The notes beneath the pieces were generated by a model. The model ran no database searches. It saw only the letters and a program-made list of their open reading frames with translations, and had not been told where the DNA came from. DNA of 17,711 nucleotides. It comes from Allomuricauda sp. (lineage in GTDB: Bacteria; Bacteroidota; Bacteroidia; Flavobacteriales; Flavobacteriaceae). Both the position numbers and the translations under genes were made by a program. Positions within the stretch are counted from its first letter, which is position 1. Every line of letters begins with the position of its first letter. This document shows, piece by piece, positions 1 through 7,599 of this stretch. The DNA lies in the NCBI GenBank assembly GCA_028289745.1, contig JANQOD010000382.1, forward strand, positions 1 to 17,711, given 5' to 3'.

Positions 1-896
1 TAGGAAAGTACCCAAGACATGCTCATCGATGCCCCGATCAAAAGCATCACGATGGCGGTGGTGGCCGAAGAGTCCAAAAATATCTTCGGAAGCTTTGCAA
101 AGGTTATTTCCCTATAAACAAAGCCGAGTACCAAGCTGTACAGTACCGCAATTGCCGATGCCTCGGTAGCGGTGAAGATTCCTGCGACGATGCCCCCGAT
201 GACCAGCACCAATAAAAACAATGCGGGAACGGCATCGACAAAGGTCCTGAACACTTGCCTGACCGAACTTCGCCGGCCCACGTCATACCCTTTCTTTTTG
301 GCCCAAAAAGAGGCCACTACCATCAAAAAAAGCCCTGTCAAAATGCCCGGCACATAGCCCGCCAAAAAGAGCGCGGCAATCGAGGCGCCGCCACTTGCCA
401 ATGAGTACACGATCAAGATATTACTGGGTGGAATCACCAAGCCCGTGGTGGCCGAGGTAATGTTCACGGCGGCGCCAAATTCTTTGTCGTAGCCCTCTTT
501 TTCCATTTCAGGACCGAGAATGCTCCCCATGGCCGAGGCCGAGGCCATGGCCGAACCCGCAATGGCCCCCATGAGCATGGCCGAAATGACATTGATGAGG
601 GCCAGGCCACCGGGCAGGGCACCTACCAAGGTCTTGGCAAAGGCAATCAGACGGTGTGCAATGCCGCCGTTGTTCATCAGTTCTCCCGAAAGAATAAAAA
701 ATGGAATGGCCAAGAGTGCAAAACTATCCAATCCCGTGGCCATGCGTTGCGAAATGGTCGTGAACGCAGGCAGGGTAGGAATACTCACCAACATGGTCAA
801 AAGCGATGAGATGGCGATGCTCCACGCCACCGGGGTACCGATGGCCAAGAGGCCAACAAAACTAATGATCAAGATGAGTATCGGCACGTATTCCAT
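1..896 (-). CDS. dctM: TRAP transporter large permease subunit DctM (3' end outside window)
   Basis: This is the large membrane subunit of a tripartite ATP-independent periplasmic (TRAP) transporter, which uses an ion gradient to carry an organic acid across the inner membrane. The frame is open from the ATG at 896 to the window edge, giving 298 residues; the family is usually about 425 to 430 residues, so roughly the last 130 are missing. The translation is almost entirely hydrophobic helices. It shows the family signatures GAIAGSAMASASAMG (residues 110-124) and IPPSN (155-159). It starts 4 bp after the dctQ stop and is the last visible gene of the uronate operon. The neighbours imply that the substrate is a hexuronate or an oligo-uronide; that is inference from context, not from the sequence. 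Confidence 0.93.
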   Translation of the reverse strand, partial: MEYVPILILIISFVGLLAIGTPVAWSIAISSLLTMLVSIPTLPAFTTISQRMATGLDSFALLAIPFFILSGELMNNGGIAHRLIAFAKTLVGALPGGLALINVISAMLMGAIAGSAMASASAMGSILGPEMEKEGYDKEFGAAVNITSATTGLVIPPSNILIVYSLASGGASIAALFLAGYVPGILTGLFLMVVASFWAKKKGYDVGRRSSVRQVFRTFVDAVPALFLLVLVIGGIVAGIFTATEASAIAVLYSLVLGFVYREITFAKLPKIFLDSSATTAIVMLLIGASMSMSWVLS

Positions 897-900
897 AGGG

Positions 901-1359
901 TCAGTCGGTCAGCATATCAGCGGTTTTGTAATAGATGATAAGCAGTCCACTGATCGGAATCACCAAATAAACGACTGCCAAAGGCAACCCAAGGGCGGGT
1001 GAATACTGCTCGAGAACGTAGGTGACATAGACCAAGCGAAGCCCTCCGATCACCATTGCAAATAGGCAAAACAGCACGATGGCCACTCGCACGAACCGCT
1101 TCAGTCTTTTTTGGTTATGGGTATTGGCACGGCGTGCCAAGACATTGATGGCCACATGCCCGTTTCGGCCCGCAACATAGGCTGCCCCCAAAACCCCTAT
1201 CCAAATCATAAGAAAACGGGCCAATTCATCGGTGAAAGAGCTTGGTTCGGCCAATACATAGCGGCTGAAAACCTGCCAGAGCACGTTGACGACCATTACT
1301 GCCATAATGAAAACCAGTGTGTGACCCAGTACCTTGTCCAACCTTTTTCTGAAACTCAT
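901..1359 (-). CDS. dctQ: TRAP transporter small permease subunit DctQ
   Basis: This is the small membrane subunit of the TRAP transporter, which pairs with DctM in the inner membrane. At 152 residues it has the normal family size. Four hydrophobic segments are visible at about residues 11-32, 46-66, 90-112 and 125-148. The segment W28-Q-V-F-S-R33 after the first helix and the E45-L-A-R-F-L-M-I-W region are typical of DctQ. The ATG at 1359 overlaps the dctP stop by 4 bp (ATGA arrangement), which suggests translational coupling, and dctM follows after 4 bp. DctP, DctQ and DctM therefore form a complete TRAP set, with only DctM cut by the window. Confidence 0.92.
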   Translation of the reverse strand: MSFRKRLDKVLGHTLVFIMAVMVVNVLWQVFSRYVLAEPSSFTDELARFLMIWIGVLGAAYVAGRNGHVAINVLARRANTHNQKRLKRFVRVAIVLFCLFAMVIGGLRLVYVTYVLEQYSPALGLPLAVVYLVIPISGLLIIYYKTADMLTD

Positions 1360-2333
1360 GGTTTTTCCATTTTCTGTATTTGGTGAATGATTCCATACAG
1401 TTCTTTGTCATCCCTATACTGTTCATACATGGTCTCTGCTCTTTTTACAAAAGGTTTCTTGTCTGGTCTCACAATCTTCACCCCGGCATTTTGTACTTCT
1501 TGAAGGGCTTCTGCCTCTGCCTTGGCCCATAGTGCTCTTTGATAAGCAATGGATCTACCGACCGCTTCTTCCAACCACGTCTTTTCCTGTTCTGAAAGAT
1601 GGTTCCAAAAGTGGGTGCCCGTAATCAATACGTCAGGCGAAAAGGTATGTTCGTTCAGCGAATAGTATTTGCATACTTCATAATGTCTTGAAAGATAAAA
1701 ACTAGGCGGATTGTTCTCTGCCCCATCAACGACACCCTGTTGCAACGAGGTGTACAGTTCACCCCAAGAAATGGGTGTGGGCGAACCCCCGAAACTTCGT
1801 ACCATGTCCATTGCAGTGACACTCTCCATGACCCGTATTTTTAGTCCTTCCAAATCATCGGGGTGGCCAATAGGTCGCTCTTTTGAATAAAAACTACGGC
1901 TGCCCGCATCATAAAACCCCAACCCTTTTAACCAGTATTTCTGACTATCATCCAACAGTTTTTGTCCGATGGGGCCATCCAATACTTGAAAAGCATGCTG
2001 TCTGTCTTCAAAAAGGTAGGGCAAGCCTAAAATACGTGTCTTGGGCGCAAAATTTTCCAAAGTGGCCACCGATACTTTGGTCATGTCAAGGCTCCCGATC
2101 TGGATCAATTCCAATATCTCTCGCTCGGTGCCCAGTTGTTGGTTGGGATAAATTTCAATTTGGAGGGAACCTTTGGAAAGCTTGGCCAGATCACGACCCA
2201 TCTTCACCATCGCCTTATGAACCGAATGGTTGATGTCCAAACCATGTGCCAGTCTGATGTATTTGACGCTATCAGTGCCTTTACAGCCCAAGAGAAGCAC
2301 AAACGTGAATACTATGGCGGCAGGGGCCCTCAT
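1356..2333 (-). CDS. dctP: TRAP transporter substrate-binding lipoprotein DctP
   Basis: This is the solute-binding subunit of the TRAP transporter. It captures an acidic solute in the periplasm and hands it to DctQM. It has 325 residues. A lipobox L14-L-G-C17 ends a short hydrophobic N-terminus, so it is probably a lipid-anchored protein rather than a free periplasmic one. The DctP fold is shown by the N-terminal RLAHGLD strand, G163-L-K-I-R167-V-M-E, whose Arg is the family's carboxylate-binding residue, and Q199-G-V-V-D-G-A-E-N-N208. The start abuts the eda stop with no gap, and the end overlaps dctQ. Position within a uronate catabolic operon supports uronate uptake, by inference. Confidence 0.93.
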   Translation of the reverse strand: MRAPAAIVFTFVLLLGCKGTDSVKYIRLAHGLDINHSVHKAMVKMGRDLAKLSKGSLQIEIYPNQQLGTEREILELIQIGSLDMTKVSVATLENFAPKTRILGLPYLFEDRQHAFQVLDGPIGQKLLDDSQKYWLKGLGFYDAGSRSFYSKERPIGHPDDLEGLKIRVMESVTAMDMVRSFGGSPTPISWGELYTSLQQGVVDGAENNPPSFYLSRHYEVCKYYSLNEHTFSPDVLITGTHFWNHLSEQEKTWLEEAVGRSIAYQRALWAKAEAEALQEVQNAGVKIVRPDKKPFVKRAETMYEQYRDDKELYGIIHQIQKMEKP

Positions 2334-3002
2334 TTATTTCCTGATTTCTTGAATGATGTTTAGGGTCTGGCATACTTTCTCTTCCAATCTTTTGAAATCT
2401 TTCTTGTTCAAAATTTCTTTGGAAATCAGTTTTGATCCCATGCCCACGCAGGTCACCCCCGCTTCGAACCAGGCCCTTAAATTTTCCTCTTCGGTACTCA
2501 CACCACCGGTGGGCATGATGCTGGTCCAGGGTTGTGGACCTTTCACTGTCTTTACAAAACCAGGCCCATAGACCTCTCCTGGAAACAGTTTAACGATTTC
2601 ACAGCCCAGCTCTTCTGCCCTATTGATCTCTGTAAGCGAACCACAGCCTGCCGACCAAAGTACTTTTCGTCGATTACAGACCATGGCAATATCTTCGCGC
2701 AATGAGGGCATCACTACAAAGTTTGCCCCCATTTGCATGAACAGCGAGGCGGCCCCTGCATCGGTGATAGACCCTACCCCCATCATCATACCGGGCAGTT
2801 CTTTGAGCGCATATTTGTTCAATTCGGCAAATACCTCAAAAGCAAAATCGCCCCTTGCGGTAAATTCCATCAGGCGCGCGCCCCCATTGAAACAGGCTTG
2901 CAATACTTCTTTGCCCAATGCTACATCAGCATGATAGAACAGGGGCACCATGCCGGTTTCATGCATCGCTTTCGCTACTTGTAATCGTGAATACTGTGCC
3001 AT
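2334..3002 (-). CDS. eda: 2-dehydro-3-deoxy-6-phosphogluconate (KDPG) aldolase
   Basis: This enzyme cleaves KDPG to pyruvate and glyceraldehyde-3-phosphate in the cytoplasm, the last step of hexuronate breakdown here. The 222-residue length is normal for this class I aldolase TIM barrel. The Schiff-base lysine is K138 in I-V-K-L-F-P-G-E, matching the family KFFPAE motif. The catalytic glutamate corresponds to E46 in M-E-F-T-A-R. S117-A-G-C-G-S-L-T-E and M163-P-T-G-G-V form the rest of the active-site and phosphate-binding loops. The gene lies 16 bp after kdgK, whose product is its substrate, and directly abuts dctP. Some family members also cleave 4-hydroxy-2-oxoglutarate; context favours KDPG. 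Confidence 0.95.
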   Translation of the reverse strand: MAQYSRLQVAKAMHETGMVPLFYHADVALGKEVLQACFNGGARLMEFTARGDFAFEVFAELNKYALKELPGMMMGVGSITDAGAASLFMQMGANFVVMPSLREDIAMVCNRRKVLWSAGCGSLTEINRAEELGCEIVKLFPGEVYGPGFVKTVKGPQPWTSIMPTGGVSTEEENLRAWFEAGVTCVGMGSKLISKEILNKKDFKRLEEKVCQTLNIIQEIRK

Positions 3003-3018
3003 ATTTTACGTATTGTTT

Positions 3019-4071
3019 TTATCTGGCGACCCTACCTGAAGCATCGCCGCCCATCAGTTTTTCGACCTCTGCCACTGTTGCCAGATTGGCATCTCCCAAG
3101 ATGGTGTGCTTCAATGCGGAAGCGGCCACGGCAAAATCAAGGGCCATTTGGTCGTCGTTCGGGTATTTCAAAAGCCCATAGATCAATCCGCCCATGAAAG
3201 AATCACCGCCGCCGACCCTATCAACGATATGGGTTATCTGGTATTCGGTAGACTTGAACATCGTATCACCATCGAACAGCACCCCTGACCAAGTGTTGTG
3301 CGAGGCTGAAATGGAGCCCCGCAATGTGGTGATGACTTTCTTGGCATTGGGAAATTTTTTCATCATCTGCTTGCAGACCGATAGAAACGCCTCGGCCTTT
3401 ACCGCCTCGCCCTGGGTGGTCACATTTAAGCCTTCGGGCTTGATGCCAAAGTGTTTTTCAGCATCTTCTTCATTGCCCAAGATAATGTCACAATAAGAGG
3501 TCAATTCGGTCATGATAGCCTCTCGGTCACCACCATACTTCCATAATTTGGCGCGATAGTTCAAATCGGTCGAAATGGTGATATTTCTCTTTTTTGCCTC
3601 TTGTACGGCCTCCAACAGGGCATCGGCCGCTCCCTGTGATATCGCTGGCGTAATGCCTGTCCAATGAAACCACTGCGTATCTTCGAACACTTTTTCCCAG
3701 TTGATCATGCCTTTTTTGATTTCGGCCATGGCCGAATGTGCACGGTCATAGACCACTTTGCTTCCACGGCTAACCGCACCCGTTTCCAAGAAATAGATGC
3801 CCAAACGACCGCCCCCAAAGATGATTTTATCGGTGCCGACCCCTCTTTTGCGCATTTCCATCAAGGCGCAATGGCCCAGATCATTGTCGGGCAATCGGGT
3901 CACAAAATCAACAAGAACCCCATAATTGGCCAATGACACCGCTACGTTCGATTCGCCGCCGCCATAGACCACATCAAAACTACTGGCTTGTGAAAACCTC
4001 AAAAACCCAGGTGGGGAGAGCCGAAGCATAATTTCGCCAAATGTCACCACTTTTTTTGTGCTGTTATCCAT
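3019..4071 (-). CDS. kdgK: 2-dehydro-3-deoxygluconokinase (PfkB family)
   Basis: This kinase phosphorylates 2-keto-3-deoxygluconate (KDG) to KDPG using ATP. It has 350 residues and is a ribokinase/PfkB-family protein. The N-terminal substrate-binding signature is G37-G-G-E-S-N-V-A44, and the C-terminal anion-hole signature is D284-R-V-G-G-G-D290-S-F, with D290 as the predicted catalytic base. I-S-T-D-L-N-Y-R-A-K-L-W (166-177) is the segment typical of KDG kinases. It sits 14 bp after uxaC and 16 bp before eda. Other PfkB sugar kinases share these motifs, but the surrounding KDG-forming and KDPG-cleaving genes make the assignment strong. Confidence 0.94.
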   Translation of the reverse strand: MDNSTKKVVTFGEIMLRLSPPGFLRFSQASSFDVVYGGGESNVAVSLANYGVLVDFVTRLPDNDLGHCALMEMRKRGVGTDKIIFGGGRLGIYFLETGAVSRGSKVVYDRAHSAMAEIKKGMINWEKVFEDTQWFHWTGITPAISQGAADALLEAVQEAKKRNITISTDLNYRAKLWKYGGDREAIMTELTSYCDIILGNEEDAEKHFGIKPEGLNVTTQGEAVKAEAFLSVCKQMMKKFPNAKKVITTLRGSISASHNTWSGVLFDGDTMFKSTEYQITHIVDRVGGGDSFMGGLIYGLLKYPNDDQMALDFAVAASALKHTILGDANLATVAEVEKLMGGDASGRVAR

Positions 4072-4085
4072 AGTTATCCACTAAT

Positions 4086-5483
4086 TTAAAAATCAAAGTA
4101 CACTTTTGCATTGTTGTAACAAATGTCTTGTACTATTTTACCGATGTGCCCCATATCTTTGGGCAGCAGTCCCTTTGCCATATCACTTCCGAAAATATTG
4201 CAGAGCAATCGTCTGAAATATTCATGTCTGGGAAAAGATAGCAAGCTGCGCGAATCGGTCAACATTCCCACAAAACAGCTCAGCACTCCCATGTTCGATA
4301 GCGCATTGATCTGTTTTTCCATGCCATCGAGCTGATCCAAATACCACCATCCTGAACCATACTGCATCTTTCCCCTTACACTACCATCGTTAAAATTACC
4401 TATCATCGTGGCAAAGACCTCATTCTGCGAAGGGTTCAAATTGTACAGCAGGGTCTTTGCCAATTGGTTCGTACTATCCAGTAGGTTCAAGAACTTGCCC
4501 AAAGGATGGGCTTGTTGAAAATCGCCGATGGAATCAAAACCCGAATCTGGGCCCAGTTGCCCCAGCATTCGCTCATTGTTGTTGCGAAGGGCACCTAAGT
4601 GAAACTGCTGTGCCCATTCACGTTCATGGTATTCTCGACACAAGTGGATCAAGGTCTCAAACTTGAAATACCGTATTTCTTCAATTTTCAAGGATTTTTT
4701 TGAAAGGATTCTTTTAAAGATCTTTTCAATGTCAAAGGTGTTGAATTCGAAGTATTGGAGTTGTTCAAGCCCATGGTCGGCCAAACGGCAATCGTTTTGA
4801 TGGAAATGGGCAATCCTTTTTTTGAGCGCCGAAATCAAATCTGCATAGCAAACGATGTTCGTTTCAGAAGCATTTGCCAACTTTTCAAGATACCTTAGAT
4901 AAATGGTTTGGTCTTCAACAGCGTAGGCTTTATCAGGTCTAAATGTCGGTAGCACATTGGGTTGAAGATTGTTTTTCCTTATTTTTTGATGAAATCGCAA
5001 ATCGTCAATTGGGTCATCGGTGGTACAAAGCACTTCGACGTTCATTTGCTGTAGTAACCCTAAGGCGCTATGGCTTTTTTGCTGCAATTGCGATGAGGTC
5101 TCTTCGTAGATTTTTTTGGCATTCTTGGCAGATAAAAGTTCGGTAACGCCAAAGTAGCGCTGTAGCTCTAGGTGTGTCCAATGATACAGCGGATTGCGAA
5201 CCAAATAGGGTACGGCCTCGGCCCATTTCCGAAATTTTTCATTATCGGACGAAGCACCGGTGATATACTTTTCATCAATACCCAAGGTACGCATGGCGCG
5301 CCATTTATAATGATCGCCGGCCAACCATGCCCGTGTCATGTTCTCAAATCGATGGTCGTTCGCCAATCGATCGGGCTCTAAATGGTTATGGTAATCGATA
5401 ATGGGCATCGTTTTGGCATGGCCATGGTAGAGTTCTTCGGCATATTTGTTCTGCAACAGAAAGTTATCATTGATAAAACTCAT
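4086..5483 (-). CDS. uxaC: Uronate (glucuronate) isomerase
   Basis: This enzyme isomerizes D-glucuronate to D-fructuronate; homologues also act on galacturonate. It belongs to the amidohydrolase-related fold. At 465 residues it is close to the E. coli enzyme (about 470). The metal-binding H32-N-H34 lies in I-I-D-Y-H-N-H-L-E-P-D. The following N-D-H-R-F-E-N-M-T-R-A-W-L-A-G-D-H-Y-K-W-R-A-M-R and P-L-Y-H-W-T-H-L-E-L-Q-R-Y-F segments are typical of the family, as is V-G-M-L-T-D-S-R-S near the C-terminus. The start overlaps the uxuA stop by 4 bp. It provides the entry step of the operon's pathway. Confidence 0.96.
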   Translation of the reverse strand: MSFINDNFLLQNKYAEELYHGHAKTMPIIDYHNHLEPDRLANDHRFENMTRAWLAGDHYKWRAMRTLGIDEKYITGASSDNEKFRKWAEAVPYLVRNPLYHWTHLELQRYFGVTELLSAKNAKKIYEETSSQLQQKSHSALGLLQQMNVEVLCTTDDPIDDLRFHQKIRKNNLQPNVLPTFRPDKAYAVEDQTIYLRYLEKLANASETNIVCYADLISALKKRIAHFHQNDCRLADHGLEQLQYFEFNTFDIEKIFKRILSKKSLKIEEIRYFKFETLIHLCREYHEREWAQQFHLGALRNNNERMLGQLGPDSGFDSIGDFQQAHPLGKFLNLLDSTNQLAKTLLYNLNPSQNEVFATMIGNFNDGSVRGKMQYGSGWWYLDQLDGMEKQINALSNMGVLSCFVGMLTDSRSLLSFPRHEYFRRLLCNIFGSDMAKGLLPKDMGHIGKIVQDICYNNAKVYFDF

Positions 5484-6667
5484 AACATCAACGATTTTTC
5501 TATACCCATCATCAGGCCCCGCAATTCGGCCAGACCACGCAATCGCCCAATGGCCGAGTACCCTGAATTTGTTTTTTTCATCAAATCATCCAACATTTGG
5601 TGGCCATGATCCGGCCGCATGGGCAACCGCTGGTTTTTCAATCCCAAAGCTATTCTACGCCTTTGTTCCAACAGCAATTTCTTCATGACACCGTACATAT
5701 CGACATCGCCCTCAAGATGGTCTGCTTCATGAAAATTGCCAAATTCATCGCGCTGGGTGCTTCTGAGATGCACAAAGTTGATACGGTGCCCCAACCGATC
5801 TGCCATGCCCACCAAATCGTTATCGGCGCGCACTCCATAAGAGCCTGTACAGAAACAGAGTCCGTTGTGTGGGCTATCGTACGCATTCAACAATGCCACA
5901 GCATCTTGTTCGGTGCTCACCACCCTAGGCAGTCCCAAAATGGAATAAGGTGGGTCATCTGGGTGAATGGCCAAAAACACCCCTTCTTCTTCCGCTACGG
6001 TCGCGATCTGATCGATAAAGAAGTGGAGGTTTGCCCTCAATTTTTGATCATCGATGTCTTGATAACCATCAAGGGTGTTTTGGAATTGTGCCAACGTATA
6101 GCCTTCTTCAGTCCCCGGTAATCCAGCGATGATATTGTTGGTCAATCGTTCTTTGGCTCCTTCATCCATATTCTCGAAAACTTCCTTGGCCCGGGCAATT
6201 TCTTTTGGGTCATAATCGTTTTCGGCACCTGGTCGCTTGAGGATGAAAAGCTGAAAAGCCGCAAAGTCCAATTTATCGAACCGCAAGGCCAAAGCTCCGT
6301 CAGACATGGTATGGGCAAGGTCGGTACGTGTCCAATCCAGTACAGGCATGAAATTATAGCAGATGGTATCAATGCCACATTGCCCAAGGTTTTTAATGCT
6401 CAGTCTATAGTTCTCTACATACTTTTCGAAATTTCCCGTACGCTTTTTGATATCCTCATGTACTGGAACACTCTCTACTACCGACCAAGTGAGGCCGGCA
6501 TCTTCTATTTGTTTTTTTCGTCTTTCTATTTCGGCAACGGGCCAGACCTCTCCATTGGGTATATGGTGCAGGGCCGTGACCACACCCGTGGCGCCCGCCA
6601 TCTTGATGTCGGCCAATGAAACCGGGTCATCGGGCCCAAACCACCGCCATGTCTGTTCCATTCCCAT
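5480..6667 (-). CDS. uxuA: Mannonate dehydratase
   Basis: This enzyme dehydrates D-mannonate to 2-keto-3-deoxygluconate, feeding kdgK. It has 395 residues, a normal length, and a TIM-barrel fold. The opening M-E-Q-T-W-R-W-F-G-P-D-D is diagnostic. Predicted metal ligands are H235 (in A-I-H-P-D-D-P-P), C273 (C-T-G-S), H300 (V-H-L-R-S) and D353 (R-P-D-H-G-H). The ATG at 6667 gives an M-G-M- start; the second Met at residue 3 is an equally plausible start and matches the family beginning better. It lies 9 bp after uxuB and overlaps uxaC by 4 bp. Confidence 0.96.
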   Translation of the reverse strand: MGMEQTWRWFGPDDPVSLADIKMAGATGVVTALHHIPNGEVWPVAEIERRKKQIEDAGLTWSVVESVPVHEDIKKRTGNFEKYVENYRLSIKNLGQCGIDTICYNFMPVLDWTRTDLAHTMSDGALALRFDKLDFAAFQLFILKRPGAENDYDPKEIARAKEVFENMDEGAKERLTNNIIAGLPGTEEGYTLAQFQNTLDGYQDIDDQKLRANLHFFIDQIATVAEEEGVFLAIHPDDPPYSILGLPRVVSTEQDAVALLNAYDSPHNGLCFCTGSYGVRADNDLVGMADRLGHRINFVHLRSTQRDEFGNFHEADHLEGDVDMYGVMKKLLLEQRRRIALGLKNQRLPMRPDHGHQMLDDLMKKTNSGYSAIGRLRGLAELRGLMMGIEKSLML

Positions 6668-6676
6668 TTAATTTAT

Positions 6677-7495
6677 TTATACGCCACTGAAGGCACTGAA
6701 TCCACCATCGATGGGCACGATTGTTCCTGTTACAAAACTGGCCGCATCGCTGATCAACCAATGAACGGTTCCATTCAATTCATCGGCATTGCCAAAACGC
6801 TTCATGGGCGTATTGGCAATAATGGTCTTGCCACGATCGGTGTAGCTTCCGTCCGCATTCAGCAACAGTGCCCTGTTCTGGTTCCCTATAAAAAACCCCG
6901 GGGCAATGGCATTTACCCTAAGTTTATCACCAAACTTATTGGCCAGTTCGGTGGCCATCCACCGGGTAAAATTATCGATGGCCGCTTTTGAGGCGGAATA
7001 ACCCGCCACACGGGTAATGGCCCTTGCTGCTGCCATTGACGAGACATTGATGATACAACCGCTGCCGTGATCGGCCATTAGGGCCCCAAACACCAAAGAA
7101 GGCAATACAGAACCATCTAAATTCAATTCAGAAACCTTTCTGAAATCATCTAAATTCAAATCAAATATGGTCTGGTCATCTGCTATGGTCGCACCGGGCA
7201 TATTGCCCCCAGCGGCATTGATCAGTACATCTATCGTGTTCCATTTCTTGACCAAAGCCTCTTTGACCTGCACCAAGAAAGCTTTGTCAAGTACATCTCC
7301 CGTAAAGCCCAAAACATTTGAACCCCTCTTTTTTAAATCGACAAGTTTTGCCTCTACCTTTTCGGCGGTATGGCCGATAATGGCCACCCTGGCACCCTCA
7401 GACAAGAGATATGCTGCCATGTTTCCGCCCAACACGCCCGATCCCCCGGTGATAACCACTACTTTTTCAGCGATATCAAATAGATTATTGCCCAT
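6677..7495 (-). CDS. uxuB: SDR-type D-mannonate oxidoreductase (fructuronate reductase)
   Basis: This short-chain dehydrogenase probably reduces D-fructuronate to D-mannonate with NAD(P)H, linking UxaC to UxuA. It has 272 residues. The nucleotide-binding motif is T16-G-G-S-G-V-L-G23, followed by N93-A-A-G-G97, the catalytic serine region V151-S-S153 and the Y166-S-A-S-K170 dyad; the C-terminus has the usual V-P-I-D-G-G-F. This SDR type is unrelated to the longer E. coli UxuB but is often found beside uxuA and uxaC in other bacteria. It is the first gene of the operon, 9 bp before uxuA. The reaction is inferred from neighbours, as the SDR motifs alone do not fix the substrate. Confidence 0.88.
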   Translation of the reverse strand: MGNNLFDIAEKVVVITGGSGVLGGNMAAYLLSEGARVAIIGHTAEKVEAKLVDLKKRGSNVLGFTGDVLDKAFLVQVKEALVKKWNTIDVLINAAGGNMPGATIADDQTIFDLNLDDFRKVSELNLDGSVLPSLVFGALMADHGSGCIINVSSMAAARAITRVAGYSASKAAIDNFTRWMATELANKFGDKLRVNAIAPGFFIGNQNRALLLNADGSYTDRGKTIIANTPMKRFGNADELNGTVHWLISDAASFVTGTIVPIDGGFSAFSGV

Positions 7496-7527
7496 ATTTG
7501 CAATTATGCTCAGGTATGCTTAATTTT

Positions 7528-7546
7528 CTGTGTATTTTTTACACAG
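7528..7546. promoter_or_regulatory. Perfect 19-bp dyad, candidate operator of the Nudix regulator
   Basis: The site reads CTGTGTA - TTTTT - TACACAG: two perfect 7-bp inverted arms with a 5-bp AT spacer. It is in the middle of the divergent spacer and overlaps the weak -7 candidate of uxuB, where a repressor or dual regulator could act. Nudix-type regulators (NrtR, AraR) are known to bind palindromes near their own genes. That this dyad is the target is inference. Confidence 0.55.
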
Positions 7547-7557
7547 TTATAAATTTA

Positions 7558-7569
7558 GGATATTTATCC
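7558..7569. promoter_or_regulatory. Small dyad GGATA-TT-TATCC
   Basis: A perfect 5-bp inverted repeat with a 2-bp spacer lies 12 bp downstream of the larger dyad, between it and the regulator start. It could be part of a second binding site or chance in AT-rich DNA; it does not resemble the larger dyad. Confidence 0.25.
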
Positions 7570-7599
7570 GAATAAAAAAGTCGATTTTAATTTTATTTA

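Larger units (their letters stand above)
7496..7599. promoter_or_regulatory. Divergent promoter region between uxuB and the Nudix regulator
   Basis: This 104-bp AT-rich spacer must hold the promoters for the eight-gene uronate operon (leftward) and the regulator gene (rightward). Minus-strand TAACTGTG (7542-7549), one mismatch from the Bacteroidota -7 consensus TAnnTTTG, is a weak candidate for uxuB. Plus-strand TAAATTTA (7550-7557) is a weak candidate for the regulator gene. Neither has a convincing -33 partner. Two dyads lie among them and are listed separately. Confidence 0.5.

Noticed and set aside
527..553. Repetitive GGCCGAGGCC / CATGGCC stretch
   Set aside because: It encodes the conserved GSAMASASAMG segment of DctM; the repetition comes from Ala, Met and Ser codons.
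520..1002. Long plus-strand open frame opposite dctM and dctQ
   Set aside because: It is antisense to well-conserved TRAP coding sequence and has a low-complexity Ala/Met composition explained by the opposite frame.
5597..6121. Plus-strand open frame inside uxuA
   Set aside because: It is a shadow of the uxuA coding sequence with no recognizable domain and no separate promoter.
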